Shown one piece after another: positions 1 through 10,702 of a stretch of 64,000 bases of DNA (position 1 is its first letter; every line of letters starts with the position of its first letter). A model generated the notes under the pieces. That model did no database searches. It was not told the DNA's origin and saw only the letters and a list, made by a program, of their open reading frames with translations. The stretch covers positions 5,943,001 through 6,007,000 of the forward strand of contig NC_090794.1 in assembly GCF_040054535.1 (NCBI RefSeq), in the 5' to 3' direction. Both the position numbers and the translations under genes were made by a program. Origin of the DNA: Antennarius striatus. Lineage: Eukaryota > Chordata > Actinopteri > Lophiiformes > Antennariidae.

Positions 1-376
1 CATGTTGGATCGATGCGGCTGCCTCCACTGATTTAAGACAAACAAAGAGACAAAGAGCTTTATTTGTCATTATACAGGGATGGTAGAATGAAATTGAAAG
101 TTAATACTGTCAGAGATGTGATTATATACTGTATATATACTGTATTTTATTCTCTCAGGATTTTATTTTAACAATTCTTTGTTAGTCATCAAATATCATG
201 TTTCGCAGCTTTATCTTGCCAGGCATTTAGATCACATCCCTGATGGTGTTCATATAAGAGTCAGTGGTAGCTGCTGGAGAACCGACCTGGTTGGGGAAAT
301 GTGGGACTATAGTTAAATTAAAAATCCCCTGCTGTGGTGGAAGCAGTTTTAATGACTTGATGTCACTAGAAGAGTA

Positions 377-523
377 CAGTATTTTCTGCACTATAAGGTG
401 CACCTTCATTGAATGGCCTATTCTAAAGCTTTTTCCATATATAAGGTGCATTGGATTATAAGGTGCACTGTCGGCTTTTGAGAAAAAGGCTTTTGGGTGC
501 GATTTATAGTGCAGAAAATACGG
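377..523. mobile_element. Short TIR element (MITE) inserted in upstream duplicate only
   Basis: The left end reads CAGTATTTTCTGCACTATAA. The right end is its inverted complement with one mismatch near the tip (CCGTATTTTCTGCACTATAA when reversed). Internal sequence repeats the 'ataaggtgca' motif several times. This end type is widespread among non-autonomous DNA transposons of vertebrates. The matching site in the downstream duplicate (around 3385-3410) lacks the element, so it inserted after the duplication or was lost precisely. A TA flanks the left end, but no clean target duplication is visible on the right. No transposase is encoded. Confidence 0.72.
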
Positions 524-1149
524 TTTTTATTTGGAAAGAGGACAAGGAATGAAGATGTTGCATGTCTTATGTGTACATCTATGTTTTTATGTTAGATAAA
601 ATTTTAGGGATGCATTTCGTTTCCTCTTGTTTCTCCCCATCGGCTTGTACCACTTTGATGAAACAAGACCCTATGGTTTCCTGAGGATGGTGCAGAGAAA
701 CCGTGAAGTCGAATACTTCCACACATGTCCAAATCCTATTTCATTGACAATGATCACATTATTTGTAAAATAAATATATATTTAACCCAGTACAATCACT
801 GTCTCCTGATATGTGTTGAGGACTATACAGTATGTGACTGCATATTCGGTTCAATTTTAAGTCCTACATCTGAATAATGAACAATGATGTAAATTCTTAA
901 TGAGGGTGTAAAAGAAAGAGGCCACATTATGTAAAAAAAGAACAACCAGAAAACGGTCATTATATTAGCTAAATGTTAATTTCCACCTGCACTAGGGTCT
1001 TGTGCACCCAAAAGGGACAGTACTTGTAGTCCACTACAGTACACTACATGTCCCATAAGCCACTCGTGGTATTCATCATGTGCAGATGATTACGTGCCTT
1101 TCTCAGTCATCCGTCTAGATGAATTCTTCAGTGTCAATTTTGTAATAAT

Positions 1150-1233
1150 TTATTTATTTTCTGAACTGGGTTAAAGAGGGAGACGACTGACGGTACATCC
1201 GCCGACCACCTCGTCCCGTGGCAGCAGCGACAG
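1150..1233 (+). other. Duplicate of the ephx1 non-coding first exon with intact donor site
   Basis: The block ends in 'agcagcgacag' followed directly by a gtaaaa donor (GT at 1234-1235). It is near-identical to 4105-4187, the inferred non-coding first exon of ephx1. If transcribed, it could splice to the ephx1 coding exon acceptor at 5274/5275, running over the intervening srp9 gene. It could equally be a dead relic. The start of the block is approximate because I cannot locate a transcription start. Confidence 0.5.
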
Positions 1234-1959
1234 GTAAAACGACTCGAACAGTGACAGTAAGGGGTAAAAACACGAATTTAAATATCTTAGTTAAGATTTT
1301 TTTTTTTGTGTTGAAAAGCTAAAGTTGCAGGAAGTGATTGTTTTAACCAGGTTTAGCCGTGAGGGGGGAAGAAAACCGTTGATCTGACAGATACATCTAA
1401 ATCGTAGTGCGTAGATAAAATTTAAATTTTGTCGGAAATACAGTACTGTACTGTACTTTCTGACGTCACTTCCACGCTAACCTACGTCCTGACGTCATCA
1501 GTCGTCTGGATGATTTATGTTTTTTTTATAGCTAGAAACTGTAGAACAGTCTGAATAGTGAGAATGGGTACCAGGCGCGTTTGTTATAATAATAAATCAT
1601 CTGTATTTCTATAGAATCTTTCAGACAAGAAATACTCCTCAAACTGTTTTCTAACAACAAATAACTTCAACCAGAAATATAGATGTTAATGTAAACGTGC
1701 TAATTGTGAAAATAAAGAAATGTTGGTTAACCTTTCATAACATTGTGTACAGAGACTGTAAGTACACTGGCTAGGTCAACTTCTTCTTCCAATAATTTAT
1801 GATACTTACAAAACTTGCTGTCCCTGGGAAAATATTATTGTGAACATGTTCAAGGTCACATCTGAGACGAAAGACATTTGGAACACACTGCTGATGTGTT
1901 GTTGAGAAAATAGTTATCCGTAGTGATGGGCATATGAAACTTCATAGAGCTTTGAAGCC

Positions 1960-2100
1960 TTTCATCCCATTGGTTCATTCCAGCACCTTTCCTCACGGCA
2001 CACGCTTTAAAGCCGCGATACATGACGTCACATCATTCATCCACATCGTTCAATTCAAACAGATTGTTTGGTACAACAGTAGCTTTGCTCGGTTAAAATT
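1960..2100 (+). promoter_or_regulatory. srp9 promoter with CCAAT box and full CRE
   Basis: Immediately upstream of the srp9 start codon there is an inverted CCAAT box (ATTGG at 1969-1973) and a perfect palindromic CRE, TGACGTCA, at 2023-2030. The spacing (about 70 bp from CRE to ATG) fits a compact housekeeping promoter. No TATA box is obvious in the expected place. The call rests on motif content and position only. Confidence 0.6.
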
Positions 2101-3054
2101 ATGACTTGTTATGAAGTTTGGGAGGAGTTTGCCCGTGCAGCGGAAAAATTGTATCTGGCAGATCCCATGAAGGTAAAAACATTTTATGTTAAAGTAGTTT
2201 AGCGTGTTAGCTAGATCGCTTATGAACAGGGTGACCGCTGCACATTATTTAAAAAAAAAAAATATTGTCAGATATAGTAATTGTTTATTTTTTTTTTGCA
2301 GGTTAGATTGGTGATAAAGTACAGACACTGTAACGGCAAACTTTGTATCAAAATGACCGACAATGATGTGGTAAGTCAAGTAAGTTAAAAATCATTGATG
2401 ATTTACTATCAGTCGTCATGATTAAATAATATAAATCCGGTTTATGAACAGAAAACCCTGTGACAGTTCTAATTGAGGTGAGATGACGATATTTAATTTA
2501 TAGTGTAACGACAACGGCGATACAAACAAATGTGAACACGTGTGAGGCTGGGTACTTTCTACTTGAAGAAACTAGGCAGCACGACTACCCACAATGCACC
2601 AGTGCAGGAATATTTGAATTAAACATTTGGTTTCATAAATAAAACCAAAATGTTTGACAGATTCATGTCAACCGGATGATTGTTTTAGATGAATGTAAAG
2701 ATTACTGAGATTCATCCTCATGGAATAATGATCTCCGTAACAGAGTTTTGAGCATGGCCATAGATACGGAGATAACATCAAAACATCATTGTTTAATGTC
2801 TTGTATTTTTGGATACAGTAAAATTCGCCAACTGTAATGCGTAACAAAAACATAACACGTGTTTGTATAATGTGTTTTGTAAAAATGTTAACAGGAAATG
2901 GCTCCTTCATGTGGTGTTTTGTCCATCTTTACAGTGCTTACAGTACAAAACAGACCAGGCTCAGGACGTGAAGAAGATGGACAAGCTCCATGGAAAGTTT
3001 ATGAGACTCATGGTGTCCAAGGAGACGCACAGTGGTTCCATGGAGATGAACTAA
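2101..3054 (+). CDS. srp9: Signal recognition particle 9 kDa subunit
   Basis: Three coding exons, 2101-2172, 2302-2370 and 2935-3054, give an 86-residue protein, the same length as human SRP9. The splice sites are canonical and all introns are phase 0. SRP9 pairs with SRP14 to bind the Alu domain of 7SL RNA and slows translation elongation while the nascent chain is delivered to the ER. Recognisable family blocks are the N-terminal [18 protein letters not shown], the central LVIKYRH and the C-terminal [11 protein letters not shown]. The last residues ([11 protein letters not shown]) diverge, as in other vertebrates. Translation starts 70 bp after a CRE. The 3' UTR probably runs to the AATAAA near 3650. 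ephx1 lies downstream on the same strand, as in other vertebrates where the two are neighbours. Confidence 0.95.
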
Positions 3055-3142
3055 AATGCTGTAGAAGCACCTGGACTGATTTCAGCAGTTGTTGAGAACA
3101 CAGTACCATCGGAGTGTGATGTGGGTGTATGTAAAGAGGGAA

Positions 3143-4600
3143 CACGTGGGATCAATGCAGATGCCTCCACTAATTAATATGCTGTCAGAGATGTGTTTAC
3201 ATACTGTAAATATATTTTATTCTCTCAGGATTTTGTTTTAACGATTCTTTATTAGTTATCAAATATCATGTTTTGCAGCTTTACCTTGGGAGGCATTTAG
3301 ATCACATCCCTGATGGTGTTTATAAGAGTCAGTTGTAGCTGCTGGAGAATCAACCTTGTTGGGGAAATGTAGGACGATATTTAATATCACTAGAGGAGCA
3401 TTTACTTTTATTTTGAAAGGGGACAAAAAGGACAAGGAATGAAGATGTTGCATGTCTTATGTGTTTACATCTATGTTTTTATGTTAGATTAAATTTTAGG
3501 GACGCACTATTTTGCCCTCCTGTTTTTCCCCATCGGCTTTGATGAAGCAAGACCATGTGATTTCCTGAGGATGGTGCAGAGAAACTGAAGTCGAATACTT
3601 CCACACACATCGAAATGCTATATCATTTACAATGATCACATTATTTGTAAAATAAATTTTTATTTACCCCAGTACAATCACTGTCTCCTGCTATGTGTTG
3701 AGGACAGTATATGACTGCAAATTTGGTTCAACTTTTGTAAATTAAGTCCCACAACTAAATAGTGAACAATGAAGTAATTTATTCATGAGCATTTAAAAGA
3801 AAGAGGCCTCATTGAGTTAAAAAAAAAAAAAACTGACCAGAAAACGGTCATTATCTATGTTAGCTAAAGATTAATTTCCACCTGCACTATGATCTTTTGT
3901 ACCGACTCACCCAAACGGGACAGTACTTGTAGTCCACTACAGTACACTACATGTCCCATAAGGCACTCGTATTCGCACACCTCGTTTTCCTGACACGTTC
4001 GTCCTTACACTTCTCCATCATGTGCAGATGATTACGTGCCTTTCTCAGTCATTTGGCCGGCATCGTCCTTCTAAATGAATTCTTAAGTGTATTTTGTCAC
4101 TTATTTGTTATTTCCTGAACTGGGTTAAAGAGGAAGACCACTGAAGGCACTTCCGCCGACCACCTCGTCCCGCAGCAGCAGCGACAGGTAAAACGGCTCG
4201 AACAGTGTCAGTAAGGGGTAAAAAAGACGCGAATTAAAAAATCTTCGTTAAGATTTTTTCTGTGTGTGTGTTAAAAAGCTTAAGTTGCAGGAAGTGATCA
4301 AATCTGCAGAGTGCGTAGATAAAATTTAAACTTGGAACATTTGTCGGAACTACTTTCTAATTTATCTGTCAGGTTAACCTACGTCCTGACGTCATCACTC
4401 GTCTTGCTGATTCACGTTTTTTATAGCTAGAAACTGTAGAGCAGTGTGAATAGTGACAATACCAGGCGTGTGTGTTATAATAATAGAATCTTTCAAACAG
4501 GAAATACCTCTCAAACTGTTTTCCTAACAACGAATAATATCAACCTGAAATATGCATATTCATGTAAATATGCTAATTGGGACACTAAATATGGATAAAA
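3143..4600 (+). repeat. Tandem duplication, downstream copy (srp9 3' UTR to ephx1 first intron)
   Basis: Counterpart of 1-~1720. It starts about 90 bp after the srp9 stop codon and covers the 3' UTR, the likely polyadenylation signal near 3650, the spacer, the inferred ephx1 first exon (donor at 4188) and part of the ephx1 first intron including a TGACGTCA near 4388. It lacks the MITE found in the upstream copy. The offset between copies is about 3.1 kb at the left and 2.95 kb at the right, so the duplicated unit is about 3 kb and must have included srp9 itself. Confidence 0.88.
4105..4187 (+). other. Inferred ephx1 non-coding first exon
   Basis: A GC-richer block ends in 'agcagcgacag' followed by a gtaaaa donor (GT at 4188-4189). 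The next acceptor on this strand, 'gaagcag' at 4268-4274 plus 1 kb, is at 5273-5274, leaving 17 nt of 5' UTR before the ephx1 ATG. The presence of the same donor in the duplicated copy supports it being a real, conserved splice site. The transcription start is not determinable by eye. Confidence 0.55.
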
Positions 4601-5274
4601 TTATATGATAGGAGCACAAATAAGGCAATGAGTAATAATATAGCAATGCAGAGTAATTATGAAAAGAATAGCAAACATGGGATTCAAATGTGCAAAATCT
4701 TTGGAGAGGATTAGCTGTTTGAATGCTGATGATAGGATTTAATGATGTCAATAGGAACTGTATTTCATAGATTTGGACCATTTACAAAAGCTGCTGCCCT
4801 GATTTAGTTTGACAATTACTGTAAACGTCCAATAAGCCAGCAGTAGAAGAAGGGGTTTAGTAGTCTTGGTTGGTCCTATCCCAACCGATAACATAGTGTG
4901 GCAGTTTCTAACTCACAAATTCTAAACAACTGCACTACATTGATGCAGTGGGGGCATGTTGTCGTGTTATCATGCTTGCAGCGCTCCCGAATGAGAAAAG
5001 CTTTGTCATGCAGGACTATAAGGGGCCTGGTCAGCTCCGTTCTTTACCTAATCCTGTTAGCTGGCCACAAACACAACACTGACACCTTTGTTCAGCTGCT
5101 CCTGTTCACATTTCTAACTCCTGACTAATGAATTCATTCGACCCAGCTTGCATCATTGTGAGGGAGAGCTCACGCAGAGAGGGAGTTGTTGTTTGGTTAA
5201 TGTTTGAATGAAAGAATATTTAGTTATATGGACGTCTTAGCTGTGTCAATTATCTGTTACTCTGTCTGAAGCAG
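4600..5274 (+). other. Rest of ephx1 5' intron
   Basis: AT-rich sequence between the duplicated block and the acceptor at 5273-5274. I see no gene, RNA or clear repeat in it. The duplication homology has ended by about 4600. Confidence 0.6.
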
Positions 5275-5291
5275 CGGCGACACTGAGCACC

Positions 5292-7855
5292 ATGTTCACG
5301 GAAGTACTGGTTGCCGTGGTGATTGGAGGACTGATTTTATTCCTGGTTCAGAGGAGCAGAAGCCAGGTTCTAAAGACCGAAGATGGATGGTGGGGGGTTG
5401 ATGCACCCCCAGATGGCGAAGAGGACGGTGCCATTCGTCCTTTTAAAGTCACCACTAGTGATGAGGAGCTGGAGGTCAGATTCTCTCGTGGAGCAGTTGA
5501 CCAGTAGGAAGGCTTGTGAACGGTGAGGGTGCCCTCATACCTTCTGTTTTTCTCTATCAGGACCTCTACAGAAGGATAGACCAGACCCGTCCTGTTCCTT
5601 CATTGGAGGACAGTCAGTTTAATTATGGCTTCAATTCCAACTACCTAAAGGAGGTGGTCACGTACTGGAGAAACGACTTTGACTGGAGGAGACAAGTAAA
5701 CAAACTCAACCAGTACCCCCACTTCAAAACCAACATCGAAGGTGAGGCGACTGATCAGACACTGAAGAACATCATCCTTCATTTGACCTCGTCTTAACCA
5801 CTGAACTTCCATTTAGGCATCGATATCCACTACCTGCACGTGAAGCCCAAGAAGGTTCCAGATGGAACCACCGCCATTCCTCTGATAATGGTCCACGGCT
5901 GGCCTGGCTCCTTCTACGAGTTCTACGGGTTGATCCCTCTGCTTACAGAACCATCAAACCCAGATGACCTGGTGTTTGAGGTGGTGTGTCCCTCCATTCC
6001 AGGCTACGGCTTTTCTGAAGCTCCACACAAGAAAGGTGAGTCTGGAAGGAAAGTATCCACGATGCTTGAAAACGAAGCTAATCCAAAAAACTTGCTTTTA
6101 CTATCATGACTATTGGATTTGGACTATTCTATTGCATATATACCACTAAGTACTGTATGTGCTTTTTGTCGTATCATCCCTCTGTCAACAGGTTTTGATT
6201 CAGTTTGTGCAGCACGCATCTTCCACAAACTCATGAGACGTCTGGGCTTCCAGCAGTTCTACGCTCATGGAGGGGACTGGGGCTGGCTGATCACCACCAA
6301 TATGGCTCAGCTGGAGCCCAAGTAACAGATTTACTAAAAGCTTTGAAAGCTTCCTTCATTCTGAATGAATTTACCAGCTTTACATTTTGCAATAACGATG
6401 TATTCTTCCTCGAAAATCCAAACGTTGATACATATATTTTTCAGACTTTCCTGTTTGGTTCTTTTGACATATTGATATTTTTTTATGCCCCAGGACAGTC
6501 AAAGGCCTCCACGTGAACTTTGCCCCACCCTCCAAGCCTGGGCTGCCTGTGCTTTTGTCCGTTATGCTTGGCCGCCGCTTCCCGAAGCTGTTCGGTTTCT
6601 CCGACATGGATATTCAACGTCTCTTTCCTCCATTGGAGAAACTGGGGGTGGAGATGATTAAAGAGACCGGCTACATGCATATCCAGGCCACCAAGCCTGA
6701 CACTGTGGGTAAGTGTCCATTTCAGCTACTTTGCGACATGAGATCATTTTATCTGAGGCTGAGGTGGACACAAGAAGAATGCGTGTAAGCAGAGAGACTT
6801 TTATGAAACAGATCCTGGGAGCAGAAACTCTGTTTTTATTTTCTGTATTTATAGTATCCTATGGAGATGTTTCTGACCAGACCTTATGACAGCATCCATA
6901 ATAATCGGTGCCTCTGTATGTTCCATCAGGTCGAGGACTGAATGATTCCCCTGTGGGTCTGGCTGCCTACATCCTGGAAAAGTTCTCCACCTGGACAGAT
7001 CAGAACTTCAGGAACCTGGAGGATGGAGGACTCACCAGGTTACTAGCACAGAATAGAATATAAGAGATTTAGTTGCATTTAATCAATCACCAGCTACTAA
7101 ACTGCTTGGATAGTTGATTAATTGGTTTAAGTAATTATGGAGAGTTGAAATATTCCCAATCCAGCTTCATAATTGATAATATTTGATTTTGTTTTAAATT
7201 TATTTTTGCATGAGGACATTATCTTGATTTTCAGGAAGCACTGATGAAAAAAGTTTGGACACTTCATAGACCAAATAATGTAGAAATTCCTTTTAAAAAG
7301 AAATTATTAGATTGGAAGTCTCTACAGATTACTGTCAGATAAAGTTTTAGGTGCCTTGCAGGAAGTTCTCCCTGGATGATCTTCTGACAAATGTGATGAT
7401 CTACTGGACTTCTGGCTGCATCGTCCCCTCCATGAGGTTCTACAAGGAGAACCTCAGCAGAGGCCTCTACCCGCCTCACACCAAGTAAGATACTGATTCT
7501 GTGGTGATAATGGTTAAATCAGAGTTGGAGTATTTAAAGGACAGATGAACATATAGGAGGGTTGGGTCTTGGTGGTGTAGGTACTGCTTGTCCTTAAGGA
7601 GGAATTGGGCGCTGACCAACTAGCACATCATCGTCTCTTCACAGGATGCAGGTGTACGTCCCCACCGGGTTTGCTTGCTTCCCCAATGAGTTGATGCACA
7701 CCCCCAAACTATGGGTGAAACAGAAATACCGGAAACTCCTGACCTTCTCGGCCATGGCTAGAGGCGGGCATTTTGCTGCCATGGAGGAGCCCCAGCTGAT
7801 GGCGGAAGACATCCAGAACTTCACAAAGATAGTAGAGAAGAAGAAGAAGAAATAA
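5292..7855 (+). CDS. ephx1: Microsomal epoxide hydrolase 1
   Basis: Eight coding exons: 5292-5474, 5561-5741, 5817-6035, 6192-6321, 6494-6708, 6930-7038, 7362-7484, 7645-7855. They encode 456 residues (human EPHX1 has 455). The enzyme hydrolyses xenobiotic and lipid epoxides to diols on the ER membrane. Residues 3-21 form the hydrophobic anchor, and the EHN domain follows (DGWWG, IRPFKV). The alpha/beta-hydrolase fold carries HGWPG at 148-152 (oxyanion hole), the nucleophile D223 in GGDWG, tyrosines Y298 and Y373 that activate the epoxide, the acid E402 and H429 in GGHFAA. All align one-for-one with human D226, Y299, Y374, E404 and H431, so it should be active. The C terminus is a short lysine run. 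An AATAAA lies about 25 bp past the stop. The gene is compact (2.6 kb coding span). Confidence 0.97.
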
Positions 7856-10702
7856 GAGCAGGGGGCAGAGGTTGGGCAAATAAAATGGATTAAAACTAAA
7901 TTGTGATGGTATTGATTAGAAGGTGTCAAGAAGGAATGGGAGCACTTTGGTGAGCAAGAAGTAGACATGTACACAAGTGTTTTTCTATGAGGTGCAATCC
8001 ACAATATAGTAAACGTGTAGCGCAAAATGTCCAATAATTCTTCATGTTGGAGTGTCAATCCTAAAAAATGTATGGAATGTCAACACGAAGAGCAAACAGT
8101 GACATGAGAGCTTCTTTTTTATTTCTTACAAAGCAGGAATTGACATCAGTAATCAGAAGAATTTTTTTCTAAAAAGGAAAGATAAATATGAAACGACATA
8201 TATTTGAAACTTTTAGCACCGAGATTACCACAATATCAGAATTTCAAACATTTGTACACTGCTAGTTTTAAATCACAATAGCCCTCCCGTGACAAAAAGA
8301 AATGAAAATGCAGAAAGTCCATGAATACAGCAACACATGTCTAATAATGTTTAAGTATCCAATCTAATCGTAGATCCTTTTTTGTTAAAAGCTTTTACAC
8401 TTAAACTACTGGTTTCAAAGATGTATTGACAAAGAATCAAAATAATAACCCTATTACGTCATCATTCAGGTAAAGAATCGTAAAGTTGCAGGTTGCATCC
8501 CTGTGTGCTGGTGACATGGATTTAACCAGCAGGCGCGTGAGTACAACCTAGAGCTACACCTGTTTAAAGTCAGGACGCAGCATCCACCCGTTCAGTCTGC
8601 CCTCCTCACAGCTCCACTCAGCCTTGCACCGCTGAGTGGTTCACCATGCAGCTGCAGATGGGAGGTCAGGGGTCACCAGTTGTTATTGTGTTGACAGCCT
8701 GCAGAAGGTACCAGGCATTCCTGTAACTGATAGCTGAGAACCACAACTGTCCTGCCACGCTACAGCTTCCACTAACATCTCTGCATTCTCCCATAAGAAG
8801 AAAGCTTTCTGTATTATTGTAAAGCATGTTAGTAGAAGAACTGGACACTTACATTTATGTTATTCTCATTTCATTCTAGAGTTTTAATGCCTGCAGAGAG
8901 TTTTAGATTCACTTCTTTGATGTGTATTATTTAGCTGCTTTAGGGCATGATAACCTCATAGGAAGGTAGCAATCCTTGTGAGATGAGTCTTTCACCATGC
9001 TGATCTGGAAGAAGGTCAAATCTATAATTATGTTTGCAGCAAGTTGTTTTTTTAAAAAAAATTCTGATGATTTCCTTAAATGCTGAAATATTTGTTTCTA
9101 ATGAAGGAAGGTCTTTCTTTTACCGCATACGTTTTTAATACCAATATTAAAATCTGTTTTTTGACTAAAATAGTATGTTGTATCATAAATCATTCAACAA
9201 CGTTCTAATTTCGATCTAAATAAATTTATACTCTGCTCTGACTTTGCTTCTGTTACTGCCTTATTCAACGTGTTCAACAAATTGTCTTCCCATTGCCAGA
9301 AACCTTGGAGTCCAGACATAAACAGACAAACGGGATTATTCCACTCCACTAAACACCATTCTAGTCTCAGACTGTTGCATCCACACATGATTCATTGATG
9401 AATCATTGGATTTTTCACTCAGTTTATTCTATAATGAAAGTCCAGAAACTCAGATGTCATGAAAAGTCACTCAGAGCTGCAGTTTTATATCCTAATATAG
9501 GAATATATTTACAAATACTCTTTTAGAAAAGACTTCAAGAGAACATGAAATGTGTTTTATTGACAGTGACATTTTATCTGTACCTATAATCTTGGTATTC
9601 ATACATTTTTGAACTTTTTACAAACATGAAACATTCGTAAAGGTACTTATGGTTACAGTGAAATGACCTTAAAAGACATGAAAACAGATAAAAAACACAA
9701 GTAAACACAAGATAAGAATCATAGCGGCAATTTAGCCTTGGGGCATCAGTTGACTGTAGTTGATACTAATCTTGATTCCTGGAATACGGCTGAATGACAG
9801 TGTGGAACTTCCCTAAATTTCATTTTTGCAGATGGAGCTAAGTCATCCTCCTTTCTGGAATACCACCCAGGAGTTATGGTCCAACAGGTCTGTGCCACGT
9901 TGGGCTGTTACACAGCAGAGTTACAGCACTGCAGTGAATCTTTTCTTCTCCGTTCTGTCATAACAAGGTTTTTAAGATGCTGCGATGCAGTGAATGTTTC
10001 CAACAACCCAAAAGAGACAGCCACTTCTGCCTCTCTGTAGTAACGTTCCATGTCGCACTGCTCCCAGCTTCCAGTCCCACCCTTGTCCAGTTTTTTTGCA
10101 CAGCTTTGACTTTCCCAAGCCCCCCAGTGCCCTGGCTCAGGACACCCTCCCAGCACTGCACTCCCCCAGGCCTGACTGCCTGCCTGCCTGCTCTTCTTGG
10201 CAGCCAAACAGCCAGGGGAGGATCAGGACGACCGGCCGGCTAAGATAACGACCGCATGAAGTTCCCCACATTACCTCACCCGATAAGGAAACAAGCAGAA
10301 GGAGACGTAGAGAGAGAGAGAGGGTCAGACTGGGAGGAATTCTCTGGACGGACGGTGATGAGCAGGGGTTTTCACCAGTTATTTAGGGGTGTGGGTGGAA
10401 GTCGGGGTCCCTTAGGCCTGGTGAGAGGATCTGGGAGATGCATGAAGATTGGTTCTCATTGATGAGAATGTTGATTATTTTTCTTCAGATCAGATGAGTC
10501 ATTTCAGCTGCTCTTGAGATTTTTTTTATTAGTTAAGCAAACCTTTGAAGATGTTTTCAGCGTAGATGGAAAGATGACGACCTCAGAGTGTGTTTTGCAG
10601 CATTTTAACTCAAGCAGTTAAAACAGATTATGGTGCACAGCCATCACCAAAAGAGCAAACTTCAACCCGGCTAATGAAAACAGAGTCAGCAAAGCAACAT
10701 CC
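7856..10702. other. ephx1 3' UTR and intergenic spacer
   Basis: An AATAAA just after the ephx1 stop (about 7879-7884) probably ends its short 3' UTR. The rest is AT-rich with a GC-richer patch around 10000-10460 and a short GA run near 10311-10322. Some of this may be tcf23 promoter or 5' UTR. I see no supported gene or RNA. Confidence 0.5.

Larger units (their letters stand above)
1..1720 (+). repeat. Tandem duplication, upstream copy (srp9 3' flank to ephx1 first exon)
   Basis: This block matches 3143-~4600 in the same order and orientation. Position 1 aligns to 3143, the stretch around 181-310 to about 3252-3375, the block around 1013-1060 to about 3916-3961, and the exon-like block 1150-1240 to about 4110-4195. 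By eye, identity in the aligned stretches is roughly 85-95 percent, broken by indels. The main ones are about 70 bp present only here near 34-104 and a 147-bp TIR element at 377-523. In the downstream copy, the homologous sequence starts about 90 bp after the srp9 stop codon. This copy is therefore the 3' flank of another srp9 gene, or of a former one, lying left of the window. The right boundary fades near 1720. Confidence 0.88.

Noticed and set aside
7639-8058. 139-codon minus-strand frame over the end of ephx1
   Set aside because: It is the antisense of the last ephx1 exon and its 3' flank, without family resemblance.
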